Positions 45,725 through 55,082 of a stretch of DNA of 64,000 bases are shown piece after piece. How positions within the stretch are numbered: the first letter of the stretch is position 1; every line of letters begins with the position of its first letter. Position numbers and translations under genes: made by a program. The notes beneath the pieces are model-generated. The model was not told the DNA's origin. It did not search any database and saw nothing but the letters and a program-made list of their open reading frames with translations. The stretch lies in the NCBI GenBank assembly GCA_037045685.1, contig JBAOII010000023.1, positions 541,764 through 605,763 on the forward strand. The letters run 5' to 3'. The DNA comes from Competibacter_A sp037045685. Its GTDB lineage: Bacteria > Pseudomonadota > Gammaproteobacteria > Competibacterales > Competibacteraceae.

Positions 45725-47029
45725 TCACTTCTGTTTGCGGTGGTCGATCACCCGCACGGCCTTGCCTTCGGAGCGAGGCAGGTCGCCGGTGCGCCTGACC
45801 ACGACCTTGGCGGTCACGCCGATGAAATCCTTGATGTCTTTCTGAGCTTTGTGCGCGACCCGATCCATGGCTTCCTGGCCTTGCATCACCAGGGGCGGGC
45901 TGCCTTCGACATTGACCGTCAGCAGATCGAGATTGCCTTCGCGGGAAACTTCCAACTGGTAAAACGGCGACAGCGTCTCGGTCTGCATGAGGATGGCTTC
46001 GACTTGCGAGGGGAAGACGTTGACGCCGCGAATGATCAGCATGTCGTCGGTGCGGCCGGTGACGCGCTTCATGCGGACATGGGTGCGGCCGCAGCGGCAG
46101 GGCGCGGGATCGAGCACCGACACGTCGCGGGTGCGGTAGCGGAGGACGGGGAAGGCTTCCTTGGTCAACGAGGTGATGACGATCTCGCCGGCCTCGCCGT
46201 AGGGGATCGGCTGGCCGGTGTTCACGTCGACCGCCTCGATCAGGAAGTGGTCCTCGAAGACGTGCAAGCCGTTTTTGGCCTCGATGCACTCGATGGCGAC
46301 GCCGGGACCGATCACCTCGGACAGACCGTAAATGTCCACCGCGTCGATGCCGAGCCGGGATTCCAGCTCGTAGCGCATTTCCTCGGTCCAAGGCTCGGCG
46401 CCGAAAATGCCGACCTTGAGCGGCAGCTTGCGCAGGTCCACCTTCATGTCCTGAGCGGCTTCGGCGAGGTTGAGCGCGTAGGAAGGGGTGCAGGACAGGC
46501 CGGTGGGCTCGAAGTCCTGGATCAGCATGATCTGGCGCTGGGTCTGGCCGCCGGAAATCGGCGTGACCATGACTCCCAGTTCCTCGGCGCCATAATGCAA
46601 TCCTAAACCACCGGTAAACAGGCCATAGCCGTAGGCGTTGTGCAGGCGGTCGCCGGGACGCAGACCGGCGGCGGCCAAGCTGCGGGCCATGACGCGCGCC
46701 CAAGTCCGCACGTCGCGGCGGGTGTAGCCGACCACGGTCGGTTTGCCGGTGGTGCCGCTGGAGGCGTGGATGCGCACGACTTGGTCGGTCGGCACGGCGA
46801 ACATGCCGAAGGGGTAGTTCTCGCGCAGGTTTTCCTTTTTGGTGAACGGGAGCAGCCGAACATCGGCCACGGACTGGATGTGGCGCGGTTTGACGCCGAG
46901 TTCGTCCATCGCGTCCCGGTAGTATTTGACGGTCTGGTAGCAGCGTTCGACGGTGGCGCGCAGGCGATGCAACTGGAGTTCCCGCAATTCCTCGCGGGGC
47001 AAGGTTTCCTGTTCGGTGTCGAGAATCAT
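45725..47029 (-). CDS. paaK: Phenylacetate-CoA ligase
   Basis: A 434-residue member of the PaaK branch of the adenylate-forming family, which makes phenylacetyl-CoA or a related aryl-CoA from ATP and CoA. Seen: the AMP-binding SSGTTGKPT, YGYGLFTGG, YGLSEVIGPG, the hinge RVTGRTDDMLIIRGVNVFPSQ and the catalytic Lys region EGKAVRVIDHRK. It is the last gene of the operon starting with iorA, typical of indolepyruvate/phenylacetate modules. No paaABC genes are present, so the thioester's fate is unknown. Confidence 0.92.
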   Translation of the reverse strand: MILDTEQETLPREELRELQLHRLRATVERCYQTVKYYRDAMDELGVKPRHIQSVADVRLLPFTKKENLRENYPFGMFAVPTDQVVRIHASSGTTGKPTVVGYTRRDVRTWARVMARSLAAAGLRPGDRLHNAYGYGLFTGGLGLHYGAEELGVMVTPISGGQTQRQIMLIQDFEPTGLSCTPSYALNLAEAAQDMKVDLRKLPLKVGIFGAEPWTEEMRYELESRLGIDAVDIYGLSEVIGPGVAIECIEAKNGLHVFEDHFLIEAVDVNTGQPIPYGEAGEIVITSLTKEAFPVLRYRTRDVSVLDPAPCRCGRTHVRMKRVTGRTDDMLIIRGVNVFPSQVEAILMQTETLSPFYQLEVSREGNLDLLTVNVEGSPPLVMQGQEAMDRVAHKAQKDIKDFIGVTAKVVVRRTGDLPRSEGKAVRVIDHRKQK

Positions 47030-47057
47030 GGATCGCTCTCAAGTTTGCAGATGTGGT

Positions 47058-47726
47058 TCAAGCGCCGGTAACGGCGGCGGGAAACGTTTCGGTCAACAGA
47101 TCGTAGCCCAGATCGCGCAAGCGCCGGTCGAGGGCGTGCGGATCGTCGGCGCGGTAGCGCACCACCGCGACGCGCAGGCCGGTCTGGTCGGGGTGCAGCG
47201 GCGACACCACGGTGGCGATGTAGCCGCCCGCGTCGTTGATCGCGGTCAACAGGCGCCCCAGTTGGCCGATGGTGTCGGGCAGATGCACGGCGATGCGGGT
47301 GGTGTCTGCCATCAGGCAACCGGTGATGTCCAGGAAAAAATCCAGCAAATCTTCGTGGGTCAGAATGCCGACCAGCTTGCCGCCGCTTTCGACCACGGGA
47401 AGGCAGCCGATTTTTTCCTGGCGCAGGAGGCGCGCGGCTTCCTCGACCAAGGTGTCGGGCGCGCAGGTCACGACCTTGGCGCGCATGACCCGACCGGCAT
47501 CGAGCTTGCCTAGCAGGTAGTTGGCTTCGCCGACCGACAGGGTGGTCACCGGGGAGGGCGAGACCCGTTCGAGATCGTGCGAGGTGACCAGCCCGACCAG
47601 CCGGCCGTCGCGCACGACCGGCAGGTGGCGGATGCGATGATCCCGCATCAGCGCGGCCAGTTGCGTGACGCGGGTGTTTTCGGCGACTTGCAGCACGTCG
47701 CGGGTCATGATCCGGTCCACGTACAT
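47058..47726 (-). CDS. CBS pair plus ACT-domain regulatory protein
   Basis: A 222-residue protein: two CBS domains (residues 1-60, MTRDVLQVAENTRVTQLAALM; 75-135, MRAKVVTCAPDTLVEEAARLL) and a C-terminal ACT-like domain (140-215, TTRIAVHLPDTIGQLGRLLTAI). This AcuB-like layout usually binds adenine nucleotides and an amino acid and modulates acyl-CoA metabolism. It sits between paaK (28 bases) and livF (42 bases), so it likely tunes this operon's ligase or transporter. No catalytic motif. Confidence 0.86.
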   Translation of the reverse strand: MYVDRIMTRDVLQVAENTRVTQLAALMRDHRIRHLPVVRDGRLVGLVTSHDLERVSPSPVTTLSVGEANYLLGKLDAGRVMRAKVVTCAPDTLVEEAARLLRQEKIGCLPVVESGGKLVGILTHEDLLDFFLDITGCLMADTTRIAVHLPDTIGQLGRLLTAINDAGGYIATVVSPLHPDQTGLRVAVVRYRADDPHALDRRLRDLGYDLLTETFPAAVTGA

Positions 47727-47768
47727 GATCGACCTCCGGCGGACACAGGGAAGGATGCCGAGTTTTCC

Positions 47769-48533
47769 CTAGTAACCCAGGTAGGCGCGGCGGATGGTAT
47801 CGTCGGCCAACAGTTCGGCCGCCGGCGCGGTTTTGGCGATGCGGCCGGTCTCCAGAATATAGCCGCGCCCGGCGATGGCGAGAGCGGCACGAGCGTTTTG
47901 CTCCACCAGCAGGACCGTTACGCCTCGGGTGTTGAGTTCGACGATCACCCGGAAAATTTCCTCGACCAGCAGCGGCGCCAGCCCCATCGAGGGTTCGTCC
48001 AGCAGCAGCAGGCGAGGCCGGCCGAGCAGGGCGCGACCGATAGCCAACATTTGCTGTTGGCCGCCGGAAAGCGTGCCGGCCAGTTGTTGCCTGCGTTCGG
48101 CGAGAATGGGGAACAGCGCGTAAACTCGCTCGGTTTCCCGCCGAACCCAATCCGGGTCGCGGTGCTGGCGGAAGGCGCCCAAGCGCAGATTATCCTCCAC
48201 GCTCAGCGGCGCGAACACCATGCGGCCTTCGGGAACTTGGCAGATGCCGGCGGCGACGATGCGATGGGGCGGCCAGCGGGTGATGTCCTTGCCGGCGAAA
48301 CGGACGCGGCCGCCGCTGGCGGGGTGCAAGCCGGACAAGGTGTGGAGCAGGGTGGTTTTGCCCGCACCGTTGCCGCCGACGATGGCGATCAGCTCACCCG
48401 CGTGGATGTGGAGATCGGCCCGATGAATGGCGCGGATCGGGCCGTAGTGGCTGCTCAGGCCCACCACTTCCAGCAATGCTCCATCGGCGCTTGGGGGGGA
48501 TCGGTCGCGGGCGGAGGGGAAATCAGACGGCAT
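47769..48533 (-). CDS. livF: Branched-chain amino-acid ABC transporter ATPase LivF
   Basis: ATPase of 254 residues. Walker A GGNGAGKTT, signature LSGGQQQMLAIGRAL, Walker B LLLLDEPSMGLAP and VEQNARAAL, which is the LivF hallmark. An N-terminal extension of about 20 residues precedes the domain. Starts 11 bases inside the end of livG. Confidence 0.92.
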   Translation of the reverse strand: MPSDFPSARDRSPPSADGALLEVVGLSSHYGPIRAIHRADLHIHAGELIAIVGGNGAGKTTLLHTLSGLHPASGGRVRFAGKDITRWPPHRIVAAGICQVPEGRMVFAPLSVEDNLRLGAFRQHRDPDWVRRETERVYALFPILAERRQQLAGTLSGGQQQMLAIGRALLGRPRLLLLDEPSMGLAPLLVEEIFRVIVELNTRGVTVLLVEQNARAALAIAGRGYILETGRIAKTAPAAELLADDTIRRAYLGY

Positions 48534-49338
48534 ACTGAACCGCTCCTCCCAAATAAGCGGCGACGACCCGGTGGTCGGCTTGAATCTCGGCCGGAGTGCC
48601 TTCGGCCAGCACGCTGCCGTAATCCAATACCAGCAGGCGGTCGGAAACGCTCATGACCAGCGGCATGTGATGCTCGACCAGCAGCACGGTGACGCCGCTG
48701 GCGCGGACGCGGGCGATCAGGTCGCGCAGAGCCAGGGATTCGGTGTCGTTGAGGCCCGCCGCCGGTTCGTCCAGCAGCAGCAGCCGAGGTTGCGTCGCCA
48801 GAGCGCGGGCGATTTCCACCCGCTTCATCAAGCCATAGGGCAGGGCGCCCGCCGGCTGTTCGCTCCGATCCGCCAGCTCGCACAATTCCAGAGCTTCGCG
48901 CGCCCACTCGCGCAATTGCCGTTCTTCCCGCCGCACCTCGGGCAGTCGCAAGGCGGTCGCCAACAGACCGGATCGAGCGCGGAGATAGCAACCGGCCATG
49001 ACGTTCTCCAGCACGGTCATGTTGAAGAACAGTTGCAGGTTTTGAAAGGTCCGGGCCATGCCCTGGGCGGCGATGCGATGCGGCGGCAGGCCGAGCAGTT
49101 CGCGGCCGTCGAAGCGGACGGAACCGGCCGAGGGTTGGTAGAAGCCGCACAAGGCGTTGAACAGAGTGGTTTTGCCGGCGCCATTGGGACCGATCACGGC
49201 ATAAATCAAACCCGGCGCGACCTGGAAGCTGACGCCGGCCAAGGCCATGACGCCGCCGAAGCTTTGTTCCAGACCCTCGACCCGGAGCAGCTTATCGGGA
49301 GGCGAGGCCGGCGCGGAGGAGGGCGATAGCGGTTTCAA
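48523..49338 (-). CDS. livG: Branched-chain amino-acid ABC transporter ATPase LivG
   Basis: ATPase of 271 residues. Walker A GPNGAGKTT, ARTFQNLQLF with the LivG-type FQ loop, LPYGLMKRVEIARALA as the signature (degenerate, YGLMKR in place of YGQQRR), Walker B LLLLDEPAAGLND and HHMPLVMS. The start is TTG at 49338, immediately after the livM stop; an internal start is possible. Overlaps livF by 11 bases. Confidence 0.92.
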   Translation of the reverse strand: MKPLSPSSAPASPPDKLLRVEGLEQSFGGVMALAGVSFQVAPGLIYAVIGPNGAGKTTLFNALCGFYQPSAGSVRFDGRELLGLPPHRIAAQGMARTFQNLQLFFNMTVLENVMAGCYLRARSGLLATALRLPEVRREERQLREWAREALELCELADRSEQPAGALPYGLMKRVEIARALATQPRLLLLDEPAAGLNDTESLALRDLIARVRASGVTVLLVEHHMPLVMSVSDRLLVLDYGSVLAEGTPAEIQADHRVVAAYLGGAVQYAV

Positions 49339-50292
49339 TTACCGCCTCCACGCCGCGAATCGTGCCAGAAGCCGCCGCGCGCCCTGGCTCAAACCCACGA
49401 ACAAGCCTTGCGGCATGAAGATCATCACGGCCATCAGCAAGGCGCCGTGAATCAGCATCTCGTAATCCTCGAACACCACCAGTCCCGCGTGCAGCAGGGT
49501 CAGGGCGATGGCGCCGCACGCCGCGCCGAAGGTCGAGGCCATGCCGCCGAGCACGACCATGGTGACCAGTTCCACCGAAACCATGAGGCTGAAGGAATCC
49601 GGACTGACGAATCCCTGCTGGTGGGCGAACAGGCTGCCGGCGAACGCGGCGAACAGCGCCGAGACCACGAAAACCTGGGTTTTGGCGCGACCGGTGTCGA
49701 TACCGAGCATCTGGGCGGCGAATTCGGAGCCGTGGACGGCGCGCAAGGCGCGGCCGATCCGCGAGTCGATGAGGTTGAGCGACAGCCAAATCGCGAGCAG
49801 CATGGCGGCGGCGATCACGCCGTACCAGCGCGCATCGCTATCGACCGACCAGCCCAAGAGATTCAGCGGCGGGATGCCGGCCAAACCATCCGGGCCGCCG
49901 GTCCAGCGAGTGGCTTGCACCATGATGACGTGAACGATGACGCCAAATCCCAGGGTGGCCATTGCCAAGTAATGGCCGCGCAAGCGCAAGATCGGCCGGG
50001 CCAGCGACCAGGCGATCAAACCGGCAGCCGCGAGACCTGCCACCAGGGCCAGCAGACCCGGCCACGCGAAGCGGGTGGTGAGAATCGCGGAGGCGTAGGC
50101 GCCCACGCCGAAGAACGCGGCATGGCCCAAGGAAATCTGGCCGGCATAACCCATCAGCAGGTTGAGGCCGACCGCTAGAATGACATGGATGCCGGCGGAG
50201 ATGCCGACGACCGTCACGAAATAATTGTTGGGAAACAGTATCGGCAACACGGCCACCGCCGCCGCGCAAACATAGAAACCGGCCAATCGCAT
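49339..50292 (-). CDS. livM: Branched-chain amino-acid ABC transporter permease LivM
   Basis: A 317-residue permease with eight or so helices. Family blocks: LMGYAGQISLGHAAFFGVGAY, LRLRGHYLAMATLGFG, and VHGSEFAAQMLGIDTGRAKTQVFVVSALFAAFAGSL (landmarks only), with GGMASTFGAACGA near the end. It lies 66 bases after livH; the gap contains repeat copy 4. The stop abuts the livG start. Confidence 0.92.
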   Translation of the reverse strand: MRLAGFYVCAAAVAVLPILFPNNYFVTVVGISAGIHVILAVGLNLLMGYAGQISLGHAAFFGVGAYASAILTTRFAWPGLLALVAGLAAAGLIAWSLARPILRLRGHYLAMATLGFGVIVHVIMVQATRWTGGPDGLAGIPPLNLLGWSVDSDARWYGVIAAAMLLAIWLSLNLIDSRIGRALRAVHGSEFAAQMLGIDTGRAKTQVFVVSALFAAFAGSLFAHQQGFVSPDSFSLMVSVELVTMVVLGGMASTFGAACGAIALTLLHAGLVVFEDYEMLIHGALLMAVMIFMPQGLFVGLSQGARRLLARFAAWRR

Positions 50293-50308
50293 GAATCAGG
50301 CCCTAACG

Positions 50309-50356
50309 AGTGCTCCCCTCTCCCATTGGGAAGAGGGGGTGGGGGCGAGGGCTCAT
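50309..50356. repeat. Dispersed GC-rich repeat, short copy 4
   Basis: GTGCTCCCCTCTCCCATTGGG followed by AAGAGGGGGTGGGGGCGAGGGC, forming a hairpin-like unit between livH and livM. It resembles half of the copies at 17211 and 26950. Confidence 0.6.
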
Positions 50357-50358
50357 GT

Positions 50359-51234
50359 TCAGACCCGTTCCGCGACCTTGTGGCCAAACAGCCCCGTCGG
50401 CTCGAAGAACAACACCATCAGCACGAAGAGGAAAGCGATGGCGTCCTTGTAGCCGGAGGAGATCAAACCGGCGCCGAGCGACTCCAGCACGCCCAGCAAC
50501 AGGCCACCGGCCACCGCACCCATCGGGTTGCCGATCCCGCCGACGATGGCGGCGGAAAAACCCTTGAGTCCGAGCATGACGCCAGCCTCGTAGGAAGAGA
50601 ACGTGATGGGCGCAATGAGAATGCCGGCCAAGGCGCCCAGACCGGCGGAAAGGCCATAGGCCAACCGCAGCATCACCCGGACGTTGATGCCGACCAGTTG
50701 GGCGGCGGCGCGGTTGAACGAGCAGGCCAACAACGCCTTGCCGAGCAAGGTGCGGTCGAAGAAGAGGCGAACCAGCACGACTAGCGCCACGGTGACGCCC
50801 AACACCCAGAGGCTTTGCGGCAACAGCGTCGCTCCGCCGATGCGGATGGGCGTATCGCCGGAAAAAGCCGGCAACGAATGGAAATCCTTCCCCCACAGCA
50901 GCATCGCGATGCCGCGCAGGAAAATCGCCGCGCCGATGGTGATGATGATGGTGGCCACCACCGACGCGCCCAGGGCCGGTTCGATGGCGAACCGTTCGAG
51001 CAGCAGGCCCACCAAAACCGTGATCAGGGTGGCGACAATGGCCGCCAGCGACAAGGGCAGGCCGGCGGCCAACAGCGCGATGGCGATCATGGCCCCCAGC
51101 ATCACGAACTCGCCTTGAGCGAAGTTCACCACGTCGGACGCGTTGTAGATCAGGGCAAAGCCCAGACCCACCAGCGCGTAGGTGGAGCCGACCGTGATGC
51201 CGGTGACCAGGAACTGGAGCAACTGGTCGAGCAT
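50359..51234 (-). CDS. livH: Branched-chain amino-acid ABC transporter permease LivH
   Basis: A 291-residue permease. Starts MLDQLLQFLVTGITVGSTYAL, with LGFALIYNASDVVNFAQGEFVMLGAM, MRLAYGLSAGLGALAGIL-like and GGIGNPMGAVAGGLLLGV blocks (landmarks). About eight helices. ATG at 51234, 9 bases after the livK stop. Confidence 0.92.
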   Translation of the reverse strand: MLDQLLQFLVTGITVGSTYALVGLGFALIYNASDVVNFAQGEFVMLGAMIAIALLAAGLPLSLAAIVATLITVLVGLLLERFAIEPALGASVVATIIITIGAAIFLRGIAMLLWGKDFHSLPAFSGDTPIRIGGATLLPQSLWVLGVTVALVVLVRLFFDRTLLGKALLACSFNRAAAQLVGINVRVMLRLAYGLSAGLGALAGILIAPITFSSYEAGVMLGLKGFSAAIVGGIGNPMGAVAGGLLLGVLESLGAGLISSGYKDAIAFLFVLMVLFFEPTGLFGHKVAERV

Positions 51235-51243
51235 CGCCGTGGA

Positions 51244-52383
51244 CTATTGGACGATTTTCCAGCCGCCGTTGCGGATTTCCACCATCTTGAAGGCGTCCAG
51301 ATTCAAGCCCATATGGTCTTCCGGGCTCATGTTGAAGACGCCAGCAGTGCCGATGAAACCCTTGGTTTTTTCGATCTCGTCGCGCACTGTGGCTTTGTCG
51401 GCGCCACCCGCGCGCTGGAGCGCGCCCACGGCGATGTACAAACCATCGTAGGCATGACCGCCGAAGGTGGAGACCGGGCCGTGTTTGGCCTCGTACTGTT
51501 TCTTGTAAGCGATCAGCACCGGCTTTTGGGGATCGGCATCCGGCAGTTGCTCGGCGACCACCAAGGCGGCGGCGGGCAGACGCACGCCTTCTGCGGCGTC
51601 GCCGGCGAGGTCGATGAAGGTCTTGGAGGCGACGCCGTGGGATTGGTAGAGGGGCAGAGCAATACCCAGTTGCTTGATATTCTTGGTCACGATGGCCGGC
51701 GCTTGACCGAAACCGAAGTTGATGATCGCCTGGGCGTCCGAACCGCGTATCTTGGTCAATTGGGTGGTCATATCGGTGTCCTTGTTGCCGTATGACTCGT
51801 CGGCGACGATGGTGATGCCGTATTGGGGCGCCAGCTTCAAAAGCTGCTCGCGGCCGGATTTGTCGAAGCCGCCGTCGCCGGTGATCAGGGCGACTTTGGT
51901 CAGGTTGCGCTTGCGCAGGTCCTCGAAGATTTTGGCGGCGGCCATGCGGTCGGTGTGGGCGGTTTTGAACACCCATTTCTTGACGGGTTCGACGATCTCG
52001 ATACCGCCGGCCAGGGAGATCAGCGGAATGCCCGCTTTTTCCACTTCCGGGATGACCGCCAAGGTGTCGCCGGAGGTGGTGCCGCCGACGATCAGGTCAA
52101 CTTTATCGTTTTGGATCATACGTTTGACGAAGCTGACGGCGTCCTGGGCCTTGCCGCCGGTGTCGTAATGCACCAATTCGAGCTTCCGGCCCTTGACACC
52201 ACCCTTGGCGTTGATGTCCTCAACGTACATTTGCAGTGTTTTCAGCTCGGGATCGCCCAGGAACGAGGCAGGGCCGGTCACCGTCAAAAAAGAGCCGATC
52301 TTGATCGGTTCCGCGCCATTGGCCAAGCCGCCCATCGCCAGCAGAGCCGCCGAGAGAATGCTTTTCCAAAATCCAGATTTCAT
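51244..52383 (-). CDS. livK: Branched-chain amino-acid type substrate-binding protein LivK
   Basis: Periplasmic binding protein (379 residues) of the leucine/aromatic type. Signal peptide MKSGFWKSILSAALLAMGGLA then mature IKIGSFLTVTGPASFLGDP. The YDTGGKAQDAVSFVKRMI and GHAYDGLYIAVGAL blocks are typical. In this operon the substrate may be an aromatic or branched-chain amino acid, or a benzoate- or phenylacetate-like acid. Followed 9 bases on by livH. Preceded by iorB. Confidence 0.9.
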   Translation of the reverse strand: MKSGFWKSILSAALLAMGGLANGAEPIKIGSFLTVTGPASFLGDPELKTLQMYVEDINAKGGVKGRKLELVHYDTGGKAQDAVSFVKRMIQNDKVDLIVGGTTSGDTLAVIPEVEKAGIPLISLAGGIEIVEPVKKWVFKTAHTDRMAAAKIFEDLRKRNLTKVALITGDGGFDKSGREQLLKLAPQYGITIVADESYGNKDTDMTTQLTKIRGSDAQAIINFGFGQAPAIVTKNIKQLGIALPLYQSHGVASKTFIDLAGDAAEGVRLPAAALVVAEQLPDADPQKPVLIAYKKQYEAKHGPVSTFGGHAYDGLYIAVGALQRAGGADKATVRDEIEKTKGFIGTAGVFNMSPEDHMGLNLDAFKMVEIRNGGWKIVQ

Positions 52384-52444
52384 TCTTATCCCCCTGTGGT
52401 TTGATGATTATCGGGCACCAAGCGCATTGCGTGCCCCATGGAAC

Positions 52445-53069
52445 TCATGCCGCCGGTCGTTGGGAAGCCGCTTTGACATGGCCCGCCTCACGTCCCGCGT
52501 CGAATGCCTTGGCGTTGATATCCGCCAACTTGGGCTTATAGGCGCGGAAGCCTTCGACGATGCTGGTTTTGAGTATTTCGGCGGGGAAGGGCAGGTGGTC
52601 GCTGATCGCCCCCAACATGATGGTGTTCACCAGCTTGGCGTTACCCAGCTCGCCGGCGATGGCGCCGGCATCGAAGGCGTGGACTTCGATGCCCGACGCC
52701 GCCAAGTCGCCGATGGGGTCGGCGGGGTAGTCGTACAGGCCGGCGGAGACCACCGGCGGCGGCAGGCGCAGGGTGTTGACCATGGCCACGCCGGTCGGGC
52801 GAAGGTGGGACAGCCAGCGCAGGCTTTCGGCGGCCTCGAAGCCGATCAGCAAGTCGGCCTCGCCGGGTTCGATCTGCGGCGAGTAGACCTTGGGGCCGAA
52901 GCGGACGTGCGAGGAGACGACACCGCCGCGCTGGGCCATGCCGGCCACCTCGGTCTTTCTTGACATCGTAGCCCCGATTCAGAGCGGTGCGCGCCAGCAT
53001 TTCGGCGGCGGTCATCACGCCCTGACCGCCGATGCCGACGACGAGAATGTTGGTGATGCCGTCACGCAT
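52445..53069 (-). CDS. iorB: Indolepyruvate:ferredoxin oxidoreductase beta subunit, single frameshift
   Basis: Gamma-like subunit of the oxygen-sensitive enzyme that converts indolepyruvate (from aromatic amino acids) to arylacetyl-CoA. Start: TNILVVGIGGQGVMTAAEML; after the break: KKTEVAGMAQRGGVVSSHVRFG and GNAKLVNTIMLGAI. An extra base in the TTT at 52956-52958 shifts the frame; removing it gives DVKKTEVAGMAQ and about 207 residues. Start ATG 53069 overlaps the end of iorA by 8 bases. Conserved on both sides, so a sequencing error is plausible. Confidence 0.9.
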
Positions 53070-54930
53070 GGGGCTGAATCCGGATGACGCGGTTTTGCGG
53101 CTGCGGCTGGACGATGGCGTCCGGCGCGCAGGTTTCGACGCACATGTGGCAGCCGGTGCAGGTGTTGGCGTCGATGCGGGCGAACACCAGTTCCTTGCTT
53201 TTGCCGCTCTTGGCGGTCACGGTCTCGCGGCGGGCGACCGAAATCGCCGGACAGCCGAGGTCGATACAGTTGCCGCAACCCGTGCATTGGTCGTCGATGA
53301 CCACGTAAGGTTGGAGAGACTCGAAACGGTCGGTGAGCGAGCAAGGACGGTTGGTGATGATGACCGAGGGCTCCTCCATTTTAATCTCTTCCCGCACCAG
53401 CTTGACCATGGTCGGCAGTTCGTAGGGATCGACCATGCGGATGCGTTCGGGACGGACGCCGAGCGCCTCGGCCAGCTTGGCGAAATCGACGCGGGGAGCG
53501 GGCAGGCCGTGCAAGTCCTGGCCGGTGCCGGGATTTTCCTGACCGCCGGTCATGCCCACCGAGCGGTTATCCAGCAGCAGCACGGTGACGTTGCCCCGGT
53601 TGTAAATCATGTTCAGCAGGCCCTGCATCCCCATGTGCAGGAAGGTGGAATCGCCGATGACCGCGACGATGCTTTTCTTCTCGTCGGATTCCCCGCGCCC
53701 CTTGTCCATGCCGTGAGCCATGCTGAGCGAGGCGCCCATGCAGGTGCAGGTATCCAGCGCGTTCCAGGGATGGCCGGCGCCGAGCGTGTAGCAGCCGATG
53801 TCGCCGACGATGTTGAGGTTGCGGATGTGGGAGAGGGCGAAGTAGGGGCCGAGATGCGGGCAGGAGGCGCACATGGTCGGCGGACGAGGGAAAACGCCGG
53901 CTTGCGGGCGCTTGGGCACTTCGTAAGGCTCGCCCAGCAGGGGCTTGATGGTCGGGCGCAGCACGCCGGGAGCCAGTTCGCCGAAACGCGGCAGGAGATC
54001 CTTGCCGCGCACCTCCAGGCCGGCGGCGCGAATTTCGGTTTCCAGCAGCGGTTCGGTTTCCTCGACCACGACCAAGGTATCGACCTGACCGGCGAAGGCG
54101 CGAATCTTGTCCAGCGGCGGCGGGCAACTGAAGCCGAGCTTGAGCACGGGCGCGGTGGGGAAGGTCTCGCGGACGTGCATGAAAGCGGGGCCGGAGGTGA
54201 CGAAACCGATGCGCCGGTCGCTGCCGGGAAAGGCGACGTTGAGATCGATGGCTTCGCTCAGCTCCCGGAATTTCCGGTCGCGCTCGTGCATCACGGGCAG
54301 GCGCGGCTTGGCGTTGGCCGGGGTCATCACCCAGCGTTGGGGGTTTTTCTGGAATCCGGCGGCGCGATGCTCGATGCGTTGGCCTTCGACCGTGACCATG
54401 GCCTTGACGTGGCAGACGCGGGTGGTCATGCGGACGATGACCGGCACTTCGTACTCTTCCGAGAGGGGGAAAGCCCGCTTGACCATCTCGTAGGCTTCTT
54501 GCGAGTCGGCCGGCTCCAGGATCGGCATGTGGCCGAAGCGCCCCCAATAGCGAGAATCCTGTTCGTTTTGGGAGGAGGAGAGGCCAACGTCGTCGGCCAC
54601 CACGATGACCAGCCCGCCGACGACGCCGGCCAGAGACTGGGTCATGAAGGCGTCGGACGCGACGTTCATGCCGACGTGCTTCATGGCGGCCAGGGAACGC
54701 GATCCGGCCAGCGAGGCGCCGATGGCGACTTCCACGGCGACTTTTTCGTTCACCGACCATTCCGAGTAAATATCGGGATAAAGCGCGATGTTTTCGAGAA
54801 TTTCGGTGGCGGGCGTGCCGGGATAGGCGGCGGCGACCCGGACGCCGGCTTCCCAGGCGGCGCGCGCCACGGCTTCGTTGCCGGAGAGCAGATGACGGCT
54901 TGCGGCCTGGGCTTGTACCACGGCATTCAT
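53062..54930 (-). CDS. iorA: Indolepyruvate:ferredoxin oxidoreductase alpha subunit
   Basis: A 622-residue, thiamine-diphosphate enzyme that turns aryl-pyruvates into aryl-acetyl-CoA and reduces ferredoxin. N-terminal LLSGNEAVARAAWEAGV, a ThDP-binding GDSTFLHMGMQGLLNMIYN segment, and two 4Fe-4S motifs at the C-terminus (CTGCGNCIDLGCP and CTGCHMCVETCAP). ATG at 54930 (MNAVVQAQAASRHLLSG) is preferred to an in-frame start at 55026. It leads the operon iorA-iorB-livKHMGF-CBS/ACT-paaK. Confidence 0.95.
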   Translation of the reverse strand: MNAVVQAQAASRHLLSGNEAVARAAWEAGVRVAAAYPGTPATEILENIALYPDIYSEWSVNEKVAVEVAIGASLAGSRSLAAMKHVGMNVASDAFMTQSLAGVVGGLVIVVADDVGLSSSQNEQDSRYWGRFGHMPILEPADSQEAYEMVKRAFPLSEEYEVPVIVRMTTRVCHVKAMVTVEGQRIEHRAAGFQKNPQRWVMTPANAKPRLPVMHERDRKFRELSEAIDLNVAFPGSDRRIGFVTSGPAFMHVRETFPTAPVLKLGFSCPPPLDKIRAFAGQVDTLVVVEETEPLLETEIRAAGLEVRGKDLLPRFGELAPGVLRPTIKPLLGEPYEVPKRPQAGVFPRPPTMCASCPHLGPYFALSHIRNLNIVGDIGCYTLGAGHPWNALDTCTCMGASLSMAHGMDKGRGESDEKKSIVAVIGDSTFLHMGMQGLLNMIYNRGNVTVLLLDNRSVGMTGGQENPGTGQDLHGLPAPRVDFAKLAEALGVRPERIRMVDPYELPTMVKLVREEIKMEEPSVIITNRPCSLTDRFESLQPYVVIDDQCTGCGNCIDLGCPAISVARRETVTAKSGKSKELVFARIDANTCTGCHMCVETCAPDAIVQPQPQNRVIRIQPHA

Positions 54931-55082
54931 GACGGTGCGGACCTCGTTTCCAGTGGATAGCTGGCGGCGGAGGGGACCAAGAGAAGACCTTCGAGTCCCG
55001 GTGTCGCCCATAAATAATAAGCGCAAATTATAAATTTTAGCGATTATCCCCGACTCTAATCCAGGGAATGCGCCAAAAGTTG

